From the NCBI GenBank assembly GCA_003149565.1, contig QCWH01000006.1:1-53561 (forward strand): a DNA stretch of 53,561 nt. The letters are read 5' to 3'. This stretch comes from Marivita sp. XM-24bin2. Its GTDB lineage: Bacteria > Pseudomonadota > Alphaproteobacteria > Rhodobacterales > Rhodobacteraceae. Below the pieces are notes generated by a model. It did no database searches, was not told the origin of the DNA, and saw only the letters and a list, made by a program, of their open reading frames with translations. The translations under genes and the position numbers were made by a program. Shown one piece after another: positions 1-9,416 of this stretch. Within the stretch, counting starts at the first letter, position 1, and each line of letters starts with the position of its first letter.

Positions 1-80
1 TTTTAGCCGTTAGGTCCGCGTTAAACCGTACGCTGTAGTGCTGTGTTGAGCAAAAGCCACCACACCAGAAAGGCGTTTCC

Positions 81-1382
81 ATGTCGATTTCTTCATCCTT
101 GAGCGCAGGGGTCGTCGGGCTTGCATCCCATGCGACGCGGTTAGCAACAATCTCTGATAATATCGCCAATTCACAGACGCCTGGATACAAAAGGGTCGAG
201 GCTAATTTTCACTCAATGGTCGTAACATCCGGCGGTGGCACCTACACTGCAGGCGGGGTCAGGACGACGACACAGCGATACATTGATCAAGAAAGCGCAA
301 TCACTACGACGTCAAATTCGACTGATCTTGCGGTCAGCGGGCGCGGGTTCCTTCCCGTGGCGCAGGCAACAGAGGTTCTTGCCGGTTCCGAAACGCCTCA
401 GATGTTTCTGACCACCACAGGTTCGTTCCGAACCGATGCAAACGGCTATCTCCGTACCGCGTCGGGTCAAATGCTACTTGGTTGGCCGGCAAACCTTGAT
501 GGCAGTATTCCCAATTATCCGCGTGCAACCAGCGAAGCGCTTGAGCCGGTTCGTATCAATGTCAATCAATTCAGTGGTGAGCCTACGACACGTATCGAGC
601 TGGGGATCAACTTGCCAGCTACTGAAACCGAGGCGGGCGCTTTGGGCAATCCGCTGACCCAATCGGTTGAATATTATGATAATCTTGGTCGGGCTGAGAC
701 ACTCGAGTTTACCTTCACGCCAACTGTTCCGGGAACAGGCACCTCCAACCAATGGAATCTCCAAATCGTAGACAGTGCTGATCCAGCAACTGTCATTGGC
801 GAGTATGACTTGGAGTTCGACGATGCGCGAAGTTTAGGCGGCACGCTGTTGGGCGTCGGGGATGTGACTGGTGGTCCGTACGATCCCGCAACCGGGATTC
901 TGACGGTCACAGCTCCAAGCGGCCCAATTGATATCGCGATTGGGCGCCCGGGCCTGAATGAAGGCCTGTCCCAGCTTTCGGATATCTTCGCACCTTTCAA
1001 CATCAGCCGCGATGGGGCGCCGGTTGGCAAAGTGACATCTGTTGAGGTCGATGAAACCGGTTTGGTAAATGCCTTCTACGACACGGGCACAACGCGGACG
1101 CTTTACCAGGTGCCTTTGGTGGATATCCCAAACCCCAACGGAATGGCGGCTGCCGGCAGCCAACTCTATATGCCCACACCTGAAAGCGGCAGCTTCTTTC
1201 TCTGGGACGCAGGAAACGGATCGACCGGTGACATACTGTCCTTCGCGCTAGAGGAATCTGCCACGGATATTGCAAATGAACTGACGGAATTAATCCGGAC
1301 CCAAAGGGCTTACTCTTCGAACGCCAAGGTGATCCAGACCGTGGACGAGATGTTGCAGGAAGCAACAAACATCAAACGCTGA
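81..1382 (+). CDS. flgE: Flagellar hook protein FlgE
   Basis: Builds the extracellular flagellar hook that joins basal body and filament. The N-terminus has the axial-protein pattern (residues 1-45: SSLSAGVVGLASHATRL, then SDNIANSQTPGYKR), and the C-terminus has the matching heptad-rich helix ending near TQRAYSSNAKVIQTVDEM. The central region carries the variable hook domains. The length of 433 residues is normal for an alphaproteobacterial hook protein. AGAAAGG lies about ten bases before the ATG. It is followed after 26 bases by flgK, so it heads or continues a late flagellar operon. FlgE, FlgF and FlgG share these ends; the length and the flgK-flgL neighbours favour FlgE. Confidence 0.93.
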   Translation: MSISSSLSAGVVGLASHATRLATISDNIANSQTPGYKRVEANFHSMVVTSGGGTYTAGGVRTTTQRYIDQESAITTTSNSTDLAVSGRGFLPVAQATEVLAGSETPQMFLTTTGSFRTDANGYLRTASGQMLLGWPANLDGSIPNYPRATSEALEPVRINVNQFSGEPTTRIELGINLPATETEAGALGNPLTQSVEYYDNLGRAETLEFTFTPTVPGTGTSNQWNLQIVDSADPATVIGEYDLEFDDARSLGGTLLGVGDVTGGPYDPATGILTVTAPSGPIDIAIGRPGLNEGLSQLSDIFAPFNISRDGAPVGKVTSVEVDETGLVNAFYDTGTTRTLYQVPLVDIPNPNGMAAAGSQLYMPTPESGSFFLWDAGNGSTGDILSFALEESATDIANELTELIRTQRAYSSNAKVIQTVDEMLQEATNIKR

Positions 1383-1408
1383 TCCACTGATCCGAAAAGG
1401 GTACCGTC

Positions 1409-2857
1409 ATGAGCCTCTCCGGAGCACTATCGAACGCCATGAGCGGCCTGACCGCAAATGCAAGAGGAACAACTGTCGTTTCCTCGAATATCGCAAATGC
1501 GCTCAACGAACACTATGGACGCCGCGATTTAGTGCTTTCGGCAAACGCCACTCAATCTTCAGGCGGCGTCAACATAGCTGGAGTTGAACGCAGCTTTGAT
1601 CCCATACTTGCTCATCACAAAAGGCACGCAATCGCCAGCCATGCCTCCGCTACCGTCGCAGCCAAGTTTGGCAATGACCTTGAGCAGCTTGTTGGGAGCG
1701 TTGACACAGCGAGATCACTTTCTGACAGGCTCACCCGTCTGGAGACGGCCCTCATATCTGCAGCATCGGACCCGTCTTCTGAGACCAGATTGCGTAATAT
1801 TTCGCATTCCGCCGAAGCTTTCTCAGCGGATTTACGAGCGGCAAGTCACGGAATCGATACGCTACGCGCAAACGCCGATGCGCAGATCGCAACGTTTGTA
1901 GATGCGCTGAATTCCGGTTTGTCGCAACTCGAACAATTGAACTCTCAGATCATGATAGCGACTCACTTGGGTCAGGATGTTCATGGCTTGATGGATCAGC
2001 GCGATGCAACACTCGACATTTTGTCTGAAATCGTTCCGGTTCGCGTTGTCCAACGCGAAAGCGGAGTCGTTGCAATTTTCACCACGCAGGGCAGAACGCT
2101 CTTGGATGATACAGCGGCGACGTTCAGCTTCGTACCTTCGCCAACCACCATGCCTCATATGACCGTTGCTAACGGTCTTTTGTCCAGGCTTCAAATAGAC
2201 GGAAACGAAATTGACATTCCCGGTTCTGGTCGGATGACTGGAGGCGCGCTGGAGGCGCAATTCCTGCTGCGCGATAAAAACGCACCAGCGGCTCAGGAGC
2301 GATTGGATGCGATCGCGCGTGAAGCTGTGGAATTGTTTGGTCCCGGTGGTCCGGATCCTACTCTTGGACCCGGAGATGCCGGCACCTTCACAGATGCGGG
2401 CTCGGCATTTTTGCCAACGGATCAAACCGGTCTCGCCGGCCGCATCACTTTGAATTCCGCACTTGCTGCGTCTTCAGGCGAAATCTGGCGATGGCGAGAC
2501 GGCATTAATGCTTCCGTGCAGGGCGATGTTGGAGAATCCAATCTCCTTCTGGCACTGCGCGATCAAGTGGTCGTTCCAAAGCTGCCAGCGTCAGGCATTC
2601 TCGGGGATGCACCACGTGGGCTTGTTGATCACGTACAAGAAATGAGCAACGGAGCGGCCGCGACGCGGGTGCGTTCAAGTGAGATCCTCGATACCGCAAG
2701 CGCTCAGCTCAATCATGCCCGACAGGCTGTCGCGGTAGATGGTGTGAATACAGACCAAGAGCTGCAGAAACTGATCGAACTTGAAAAGTCCTATGCGGCC
2801 AACGCCCGTGTCGTACAGGTGGTTGACGACATGCTTTCCGAATTACTCAAAATTTGA
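1409..2857 (+). CDS. flgK: Flagellar hook-associated protein 1 FlgK
   Basis: Forms the first hook-filament junction ring. The N-terminus (SLSGALSNAMSGLTANARGTTVVSSNIANALNEHYGRR region, residues 2-40) and the C-terminal helix (LQKLIELEKSYAANARVVQVVDDML) are the conserved axial-family ends. The length of 482 residues fits the short FlgK of alphaproteobacteria. The central region has the usual long alpha-helical part (residues about 80-190). It lies between flgE and flgL, and its stop codon is followed directly by the flgL ribosome-binding site, so the genes are co-transcribed. Confidence 0.93.
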   Translation: MSLSGALSNAMSGLTANARGTTVVSSNIANALNEHYGRRDLVLSANATQSSGGVNIAGVERSFDPILAHHKRHAIASHASATVAAKFGNDLEQLVGSVDTARSLSDRLTRLETALISAASDPSSETRLRNISHSAEAFSADLRAASHGIDTLRANADAQIATFVDALNSGLSQLEQLNSQIMIATHLGQDVHGLMDQRDATLDILSEIVPVRVVQRESGVVAIFTTQGRTLLDDTAATFSFVPSPTTMPHMTVANGLLSRLQIDGNEIDIPGSGRMTGGALEAQFLLRDKNAPAAQERLDAIAREAVELFGPGGPDPTLGPGDAGTFTDAGSAFLPTDQTGLAGRITLNSALAASSGEIWRWRDGINASVQGDVGESNLLLALRDQVVVPKLPASGILGDAPRGLVDHVQEMSNGAAATRVRSSEILDTASAQLNHARQAVAVDGVNTDQELQKLIELEKSYAANARVVQVVDDMLSELLKI

Positions 2858-2868
2858 AGGAGTTTCGC

Positions 2869-3873
2869 ATGCGTCCTATTGGCGATCTTGCACAATTCAT
2901 GTTGTCCAAACAAATGCAGAGCCGGTTGCGGACCAGCGCTGATATTGCCGGACAGGAAACGACGACTGGTTTGACAAACGACATCGCACAGCATCTTGGT
3001 GGTGCCTCAATAGCTGTTTCTCTTCTTGATCGAAAAATGGAGCTTCTTGGCCAGCATAAGCATGGGATTGCCGAGGCGCGTGTTTTTGCAAGCGCCAGTC
3101 AAACTGTACTGGCCGAAATTCAAGATCAATCAAGTCAGTTGATCAATAGCTTGGCACTGGCTTCCCAAATGCAAAGCGCGTCTGAATTAAAAGTACTTTC
3201 GGAAAAAGCCGCACAAGCCATGATTGATATCGTCAACGCTTTGAATTCCAAAATTGGTGGAAAATACCTGTTTGCAGGGTCAGATACACAATCCAAGCCG
3301 CTCCCCGATGGAATTTCACTCGTTGCGATGTTGCGGAGTGAAGTCTCTGGCGCAACCACAGTTGGTGATGTCAGAAATGCAATCAATACTTGGTTCGAAA
3401 CTTCCGGAGGCGCTTTCGAAACGCTGGCCTACGCCGGCTCGGATACTGGATTTCTTCAAATGCCGATTGGGAATGGCGAAAGCGCTAAATTTGGTCTCCG
3501 GGCGGATGGAGAATCCGTTCGCGGTTTAATTCAAGCGCTTGGAATCGCAGCATTTGCAACAGATTCATCTATTGCGCTGGGCACCACAGACCAAAAAAAG
3601 CTGTTGACGGACGGCTACAACGCATTGCGTCAAATCGATCTGAGCCTGACTGAAGAACGCGCTGGACTGGGTCTGATTGAAGCCAGCATCGAAAACGCTA
3701 AAATCGCTACGGAGATGGAAATTAGCCGTATTGAGCGCGACAGGCTCTCCTTGATCGGAATTGACCAGTTTGAGGCGGCGTCCAAATTCGAGTCAGCACA
3801 ACAGCAGCTTGACGTGTTCTATCGCATCGCTGCAAGGCAGGGTCGAACTTCCTTGGCAGAGTATCTGAGATGA
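2869..3873 (+). CDS. flgL: Flagellar hook-associated protein 3 FlgL (flagellin-like)
   Basis: Second junction protein between hook and filament. It has a flagellin-like N-terminal helix (MRPIGDLAQFMLSKQMQSRL) and a matching C-terminal helix ending SAQQQLDVFYRIAAR. I start it at the ATG at 2869, because AAGGAG lies at 2857-2862 six bases upstream; a TTG at 2854 is in frame but would overlap the flgK stop and has no site of its own. The resulting 334 residues suit FlgL and are too long for FliS or FlgN-type chaperones. Its stop overlaps the flgI start (ATGA), which indicates translational coupling. Confidence 0.88.
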   Translation: MRPIGDLAQFMLSKQMQSRLRTSADIAGQETTTGLTNDIAQHLGGASIAVSLLDRKMELLGQHKHGIAEARVFASASQTVLAEIQDQSSQLINSLALASQMQSASELKVLSEKAAQAMIDIVNALNSKIGGKYLFAGSDTQSKPLPDGISLVAMLRSEVSGATTVGDVRNAINTWFETSGGAFETLAYAGSDTGFLQMPIGNGESAKFGLRADGESVRGLIQALGIAAFATDSSIALGTTDQKKLLTDGYNALRQIDLSLTEERAGLGLIEASIENAKIATEMEISRIERDRLSLIGIDQFEAASKFESAQQQLDVFYRIAARQGRTSLAEYLR

Positions 3874-4970
3874 GGGCGCTGATCTACGTCGCCATTTTGT
3901 TGATATTGCCGCAGTTGGTTTGGGCGCAGGGGGTCCGGTTAAAAGACCTGGCCACGTTCGAGGGCGTTCGGGGAAATGACCTTGTTGGCTATGGTCTGGT
4001 TGTAGGACTCGACGGAACGGGTGACGGTCTGCGGAACTCCCCGTTTACGGAGGACATGATGTCCAACATTCTCGAAAGGCTCGGAGTCAATGTCACCGGA
4101 GAACAGTTTCGCGCCAAGAACGTAGCAGCTGTTATTGTCACGGGGCAGTTACAACCTTTTGCACGAGCAGGAAGTACGATTGACGTAACGGTTTCGGCAA
4201 TTGGCGATGCTTCCAGCCTGAGAGGTGGCACTTTGGTCATGACTCCGCTGAACGCGGCCGATGGTCAAATCTACGCGGTCGCTCAAGGTTCTATCATCGC
4301 AGGTGGGGTCGTAGCAGAAGGCGATGCGGCAAAGACCGTGCAAGGCGTTCCAACGGCAGGAAGCATCCCATCGGGCGGTATCGTAGAGCGAGAAGTCTCG
4401 TTTGACTTCAACAATCTGCAAACCCTAACCGTTGCGCTCAAGAGTCCCGACTTTTCAACAGCATATCGCGTGGAGCGTGCGATCAATCTTGCCTCGGGTA
4501 AGCCTATTGCGGCTATGACGGATTCCGGGACGATCAAGGTTGATCTTGCGGTCACTGGAATAAAATCGCCTTCGCACCTTTTGGCAAAGATCGAAACTCT
4601 TAGGATCGAACCTGATACGCTGGCTCGCGTTGTGGTGGATCAGCGCTCTGGCACGATCGTCATAAGCGAGAATGTCAGGGTGTCGCGTGTTGCCGTGTCC
4701 AAGGGAAACCTGACCCTGACCGTGCAAGAGCAACCGGTTGTTGTGCAACCCAATCCTTTTGCAGAAGGAGAAACCGTTGTGGTCCCCCGCTCTACAGCGC
4801 AAATTGACAACGCTCCCGTCGTCTCCCTTGCTGAGGTGCCGGGAAGTACAACACTTTCTGACGTGGTTACAGGTCTGAACGCGCTCGGCATCACTCCGAA
4901 TGACCTCATCGATATCTTGAAGACGATCAAGGCCGCGGGCGCGTTGCACGCAGAATTCGTCGTAATGTGA
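3870..4970 (+). CDS. flgI: Flagellar P-ring protein FlgI
   Basis: Periplasmic protein that polymerises into the P-ring around the flagellar rod in the peptidoglycan layer. A cleavable signal peptide is clear (MRALIYVAILLILPQLVWAQ), followed by the highly conserved start VRLKDLATFEGVRGNDLVGYGLVVGLDGTGDG. Further conserved blocks include ASSLRGGTLVMTPL and the end NDLIDILKTIKAAGALHAE. The length of 366 residues is typical. It overlaps flgL by four bases. FlgA and FlgH, the usual partners, are not in this window. Confidence 0.96.
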   Translation: MRALIYVAILLILPQLVWAQGVRLKDLATFEGVRGNDLVGYGLVVGLDGTGDGLRNSPFTEDMMSNILERLGVNVTGEQFRAKNVAAVIVTGQLQPFARAGSTIDVTVSAIGDASSLRGGTLVMTPLNAADGQIYAVAQGSIIAGGVVAEGDAAKTVQGVPTAGSIPSGGIVEREVSFDFNNLQTLTVALKSPDFSTAYRVERAINLASGKPIAAMTDSGTIKVDLAVTGIKSPSHLLAKIETLRIEPDTLARVVVDQRSGTIVISENVRVSRVAVSKGNLTLTVQEQPVVVQPNPFAEGETVVVPRSTAQIDNAPVVSLAEVPGSTTLSDVVTGLNALGITPNDLIDILKTIKAAGALHAEFVVM

Positions 4971-5002
4971 CTGCGTTTTGGCCGACATAAGGAACTAGCT
5001 GA

Positions 5003-5869
5003 ATGATTGCATTTGCAGGCATCGCATTCACGTTTGTAATGGTCTTTGGCGGGTATCTCCTTGCTGGCGGTAAGTTGGGGATCATTCTTAAATCTCTTCC
5101 ATTCGAAATGATGATGATAGGCGGCGCGGCTGTTGGCGCGTTTGCTGTCGGAAACACTTTCGCCTCTCTGAAGCAGACTGGAATCGACACTCTTAAGGTG
5201 TTTAAGGGTAGTCAATGGAAGGCAGAAGATTACAATCAGCTTTTGCAAATTCTTTATCAACTGATCAGTTTGGCAAGGAAGAACCCGATTGCGTTGGAAT
5301 CGCATATCGACAAGCCCGAGGCTTCGGATATTTTTTCGCAGTTCCCAAAACTTCTGAATGATGCAGTCGCCCTGGAGATTATTTGCGATACACTACGATC
5401 CGCGTCAATGAATTACGATGACCCAATGCAAGTTGAAGAGCTTTTGGACAAGAAAATCGAGGAAACCAAACATCATCTGGAACAATCGGTACATGGTCTT
5501 CAGTCGATTGCAGACGGGCTACCGGCATTGGGTATCGTTGCGGCGGTACTGGGCGTAATTAAGACAATGGGTTCCATCGACCAACCCCCAGAGGTTCTGG
5601 GGAAGCTGATTGGTGGTGCGCTTGTCGGAACATTTCTAGGAGTATTTCTAGCGTACTGTCTTGTGGCACCTTTCGCCCTCAAGGTGAAAGCTGCGGCAGA
5701 TGATGACATCAATTTCTATCGCACGATCAAAGAGGTGTTCGTTTCCCACTTTCATCAGCACCCACCCAAGATGTGCCTTGAAGTCGCGCGGCAGAGTATT
5801 CCGCACCATTTTAGACCAGGGTTCTCTGCCCTGGATGACGCTCTGCGGTCCCTAAAAGTCAATGCATAA
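5003..5869 (+). CDS. motA: Flagellar motor stator protein MotA
   Basis: Inner-membrane stator subunit that with MotB conducts ions and turns the rotor. Four membrane segments are visible: residues about 2-24, 33-52, 170-190 and 200-225. A large cytoplasmic loop between segments 2 and 3 carries the torque-generating region, and the segment 3 motif GLPALGIVAAVLGVIKTMG is typical of MotA. The length of 288 residues is usual. It starts 32 bases after flgI. No motB follows; instead an unrecognised secreted protein overlaps its end by eight bases, so MotB must be encoded elsewhere. Confidence 0.93.
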   Translation: MIAFAGIAFTFVMVFGGYLLAGGKLGIILKSLPFEMMMIGGAAVGAFAVGNTFASLKQTGIDTLKVFKGSQWKAEDYNQLLQILYQLISLARKNPIALESHIDKPEASDIFSQFPKLLNDAVALEIICDTLRSASMNYDDPMQVEELLDKKIEETKHHLEQSVHGLQSIADGLPALGIVAAVLGVIKTMGSIDQPPEVLGKLIGGALVGTFLGVFLAYCLVAPFALKVKAAADDDINFYRTIKEVFVSHFHQHPPKMCLEVARQSIPHHFRPGFSALDDALRSLKVNA

Positions 5870-7592
5870 GATTTTGGTGCTTATGCTTGCGTTTTTGGGG
5901 TTCGGGATACCGCATGTTCTGGCGGCAAATAACGCCGTCATCCGTGGTGGTGAGCACGGTAGCTTCACACGTATAACCATTTCGACAACTCGTGACATTG
6001 AGGGTTTTCAAAAGAATCGACTTCCCGATGGAACCGAGAAGCTTATTCTTTCGCCCGGATTCTCATCTGTCGATCTCAGTCGTCTCTTCGATCGCCTTAG
6101 CGCCGACCGCTTGAAGGCCATCGTGCCGTCTGGCAATGCGCTTGAATTCTCTCTTAAATGTCACTGCGACGTTTTGGTGTCGCGGCACAGCGAGAAATTG
6201 TTGGTCGTGGATATCACAGAACGAACTGAAGAGCCGGGAGTTTCCATTCCTGTTTTGCCCAAAAAATCGGGTACATTTCCGCTGTCTATTCTACCCGCAC
6301 CGAACCGCCGTGATCTGTTCGGAGTGGACCACGCCTTGGTAAGGAAGATCAGCAGAACGGTCGCGTCGCAGATCAATCAATCAGCTCACATTCATGGGTT
6401 TTCAATGATGGCTAAGGCAGATTCTTTGGGGGACGAAAAGGCGTTGCCTGTCGCATCTAACGGTTATTCGAGATCTGAGCATATTGATCGCTGTCACTGG
6501 TCTGAGGTGGTCTGGGAAGAGGTCGTAAACCAATCGCAAAACGAGGGTAGTTTTTCAAATGATCGGGATAATATTGATGCTGCGCTGCTGGCCCAGGAAG
6601 ATGGCACTATTGGGAGCGCGTTGGCTGTCAGTTTTCTCGCACTTGGATTGGTGGAAGAGGCATATGGTGCATTCCTTCTAACCGAGCCGGATGGCCCGGC
6701 GCTCAATGCTTTTGAAGAATTTGTTCAGGCCTTGAAGGGCGCCGCTGCGGTGAAATCAGGCAGGCTAGGTGATTGTAATCCGTTGGAGGATTTTTTAATT
6801 TCCACGAGCCAAAATTCGACAGAAATTCCTCAAAGCAGAGTAATTGACACTCTGACGGTATTTTCCGATCTGCCGCTGGGGCTAAAGCTGCTTCTATACC
6901 CGCGAATGGATAGGCTTTTGGATGAAAGGTCATTGTCAGGTTTCGACGACTTGGCTGCTCACCTGGCGGACGAGAAGGCATTGTCTGAGCGGGTGCCTGA
7001 CGTTGTCTCCAACGAAGACGAAGTGCCTGATCCAGATGGTTTGGCTGCGGTATCTATAGAGTTGCGGCAAACTCCGAATGAAGTGGATAGCTGGCTTGTT
7101 GCTTTCGCTTCGTTGCTGGAGCATCGACGATATTTTGATGCGCTTGATGCTTTGGCCGCTGGGCCCCGGATCTCTTCTGAGCAGAAAACGGCAAAAGTAC
7201 GTGAATTCATCAACCATCTCACAGATCACGCAGATAGCGTTACATTTCTTCAAGTTACTTTAACTGCCTTGCCAGACCTCAAAGCGTCTGTGTCTATTGG
7301 GTCCTCGCAAAATGTTGCAGAACGTTTGAAGAAAGAAGGATTTCGGGAGCATGCAATGCTCTTTGAGAATGAGGTCGTCATGCCAAAGTCGATTGACGCC
7401 GAGGGCACAGGCACCGTTGAGGATGTCAGCGCGGTACGTCCGCAGATGGCTTTGAGACGCGACCCGCAGGAAGAGCAACTCAACCCGGCTGCCAAGGAAC
7501 TGGCAAACGGATGGACAGTAGCCATTGCTCAGGAATATCTGGACAGAGCAAAATCTGTGAGACAAATCTTGACGGATGCGCTTGCGCAGTAG
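5862..7592 (+). CDS. Unrecognised secreted protein of the flagellar operon (AMIN-like N-terminus)
   Basis: I do not recognise this 576-residue protein. It has a signal peptide (residues 1-21, ending VLAA). An N-terminal beta-rich stretch (residues about 25-125, with GEHGSFTRITIST and later LLVVDITE) resembles the AMIN-like fold of some periplasmic cell-wall-associated proteins; this is a weak visual similarity only. The rest, about 200-560, is helical and acidic and may hold helical repeats. Its start overlaps motA by eight bases, so it is translationally coupled to the stator gene, which suggests a periplasmic role in stator assembly or motor function. MotB identity is unlikely: there is no single membrane anchor and no OmpA-like peptidoglycan-binding motif. 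Confidence 0.7.
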   Translation: MHKILVLMLAFLGFGIPHVLAANNAVIRGGEHGSFTRITISTTRDIEGFQKNRLPDGTEKLILSPGFSSVDLSRLFDRLSADRLKAIVPSGNALEFSLKCHCDVLVSRHSEKLLVVDITERTEEPGVSIPVLPKKSGTFPLSILPAPNRRDLFGVDHALVRKISRTVASQINQSAHIHGFSMMAKADSLGDEKALPVASNGYSRSEHIDRCHWSEVVWEEVVNQSQNEGSFSNDRDNIDAALLAQEDGTIGSALAVSFLALGLVEEAYGAFLLTEPDGPALNAFEEFVQALKGAAAVKSGRLGDCNPLEDFLISTSQNSTEIPQSRVIDTLTVFSDLPLGLKLLLYPRMDRLLDERSLSGFDDLAAHLADEKALSERVPDVVSNEDEVPDPDGLAAVSIELRQTPNEVDSWLVAFASLLEHRRYFDALDALAAGPRISSEQKTAKVREFINHLTDHADSVTFLQVTLTALPDLKASVSIGSSQNVAERLKKEGFREHAMLFENEVVMPKSIDAEGTGTVEDVSAVRPQMALRRDPQEEQLNPAAKELANGWTVAIAQEYLDRAKSVRQILTDALAQ

Positions 7593-7613
7593 ACCGCTTG
7601 CCTAGCTGTGACG

Positions 7614-9305
7614 ATGCAGGCCTGGAAAAGTGCAACAGGACGAATTTTGGAACGTGTAGGAAAAGTCCTTTTCTTGATCTGGTTGGCCTTAGCCAGCGCG
7701 CCTTTGTTCGCACAAGACGCAGACTCACGGGGACGAGTAGCCTTCGGTCTGAATGGTATTTCCGATTGGTCGACACAGCATCCGTTTCTTGACTTGATGA
7801 AGACGGCACGACCCTGGATTGGACATCTTCCCAATCAATGGGGCGGAATGGAGTTTGAGGAGATGCTCTCGGCGGGTGTCTTTGATGAAAGTGGATGGCC
7901 TGAGCGGATCCCTGGCAAAGCTACGAGTCTCGAGAGCCTTATCCTGACCGATCAGCCAGCCGAAGCCGAACACCTGTCTGGTCGCTACGTCCTTACATTT
8001 GAGGGACAGGGCCAATTGACTGTCAATGGTCGGGCGCGTGTGATCAGAAGCGAACCTGGGCTTAGAGTCTTTCAATATACTCCCGGTCCTGGCGCTGTTG
8101 GTATTGCCATCAATGCTACAGATGCCAGCGATCCGATCCGAAATATCCGCGTGGTACAGGAGAAATATTTCGAAGCTGCGGAAAGGGGGGAGCTGTTTAA
8201 TCCTGATTGGATTGAAAGATTGGGGTCCGTGTCCAATGTCAGATTCATGGATTGGATGTTTACCAACGGGTCACCGATTGAGACTTGGGGACAACTTCCG
8301 GAAGAAAACGATTTCAGCTATGTCTGGAGAGGCGTACCGCTTGGAGTTATGGTTGCTTTGGCCAACACTCTTCAGTCTGACCCTTGGTTCAACATCCCTC
8401 ACATGGCTGACGATCAACTCGTTCGGCAATTTGCAGAGAGGATTAAATCGGACCTTGATCCCCAGCGCATGGTTTATGTCGAGTACTCCAATGAAGTCTG
8501 GAATTTTATATTCGAGCAGGCTCTTTGGGCTGGGCGTCAAGCAGAGAAGCTTTGGGGTGAAACCGGCGATGGCTGGGTTCAGTATTATGGCCTGCGTTCG
8601 GCACAGATCATGGAGATTTGGAGCGATGTCTATGGTGACGAAGCAAACGAGCGACTCAAGCGTGTTGTTGCGGTGCACACAGGCTGGCCGGAGTTAGAGC
8701 AGTCAATACTCTTGGGTGAGCGCGCGACGGCCTTTTTGGGATATGAGCCCTTACGGATGTTTGACGCCTACGCGGTCACTGGATACTTCGGTGGTGAACT
8801 GGGGTTGCCCGAGACCCTTGGCGTGGCATTGGACAAGGCGCAAGCAAATGCCGAAGCAAAGGGACGCGCTGAAGGTTTGTCCCGTGTCGCTTTGCGTGAG
8901 TATATCGTGAAGCACCAATTTGATGGAGTAGGAGAGATCGCGGCTCTTAAGGTAAAACAGGGTTCTCTACGTGAGCTGACGCAAGATCTGTGGCCCTACC
9001 ATGCTGCTGTCGCATCCGAAAATGGGTTGGAGCTGGTTATGTATGAAGGAGGTACGCACGCAGCGGCTTTTGGTGCTGCCGTCGAGGATGAACGATTGGT
9101 TTCTTTCCTGATTTCATTCAACTATTCGCAGCACATGGCGGACTTGTATCGCGAGGCTATGGCTGTTTGGGCGACACTCACAGACAGCCCCTTCAATGCT
9201 TTCGTTGACGTTGCAAACCCAAGCAAATGGGGCAGTTGGGGTGCGTTGCGCCATCTTAGCGATGACAACCCCCGCTGGCAGGCTCTGCGTTTACACGCGG
9301 ACTAA
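7614..9305 (+). CDS. Secreted glycoside-hydrolase-like protein (clan GH-A appearance)
   Basis: A secreted protein of about 563 residues that probably acts on polysaccharide. After a signal peptide (hydrophobic stretch near residues 17-33, ending LFAQ) comes a small beta domain, then a TIM-barrel-like part. VYVEYSNEVWN (Glu near residue 294) looks like the acid/base strand of clan GH-A, and LVMYEGG (Glu near residue 478) like the nucleophile strand. I did not recognise a numbered family. A GTG two codons upstream is an alternative start. It starts the polysaccharide region just after the flagellar genes and precedes a glycosyltransferase and flippase, which suggests trimming or release of the exported glycan. 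Catalytic activity is inference. Confidence 0.68.
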   Translation: MQAWKSATGRILERVGKVLFLIWLALASAPLFAQDADSRGRVAFGLNGISDWSTQHPFLDLMKTARPWIGHLPNQWGGMEFEEMLSAGVFDESGWPERIPGKATSLESLILTDQPAEAEHLSGRYVLTFEGQGQLTVNGRARVIRSEPGLRVFQYTPGPGAVGIAINATDASDPIRNIRVVQEKYFEAAERGELFNPDWIERLGSVSNVRFMDWMFTNGSPIETWGQLPEENDFSYVWRGVPLGVMVALANTLQSDPWFNIPHMADDQLVRQFAERIKSDLDPQRMVYVEYSNEVWNFIFEQALWAGRQAEKLWGETGDGWVQYYGLRSAQIMEIWSDVYGDEANERLKRVVAVHTGWPELEQSILLGERATAFLGYEPLRMFDAYAVTGYFGGELGLPETLGVALDKAQANAEAKGRAEGLSRVALREYIVKHQFDGVGEIAALKVKQGSLRELTQDLWPYHAAVASENGLELVMYEGGTHAAAFGAAVEDERLVSFLISFNYSQHMADLYREAMAVWATLTDSPFNAFVDVANPSKWGSWGALRHLSDDNPRWQALRLHAD

Positions 9306-9314
9306 CGACATCGG

Positions 9315-9343
9315 TTGCTGTGAAATTTGTTCTACTTTATCCA
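9315..9343 (+). promoter_or_regulatory. Possible sigma-70-type promoter before the glycosyltransferase-flippase pair
   Basis: In the 111-base gap 9306-9416, TTGCTG (9315-9320) and TATCCA (9338-9343) are separated by 17 bases in a locally AT-rich stretch. The match to consensus is partial. It would drive the genes from 9417 on. Confidence 0.25.
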
Positions 9344-9416
9344 TAAAAATGACACTATCTCCTGCGATCTGCGACCGTAATCTGCAGGGTCTTGGCTGAA
9401 TAGGGAATGCCATATC

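Noticed and set aside
5862-7592. MotB assignment for the gene after motA
   Set aside because: It has a cleavable signal peptide and no OmpA-like peptidoglycan-binding motif.
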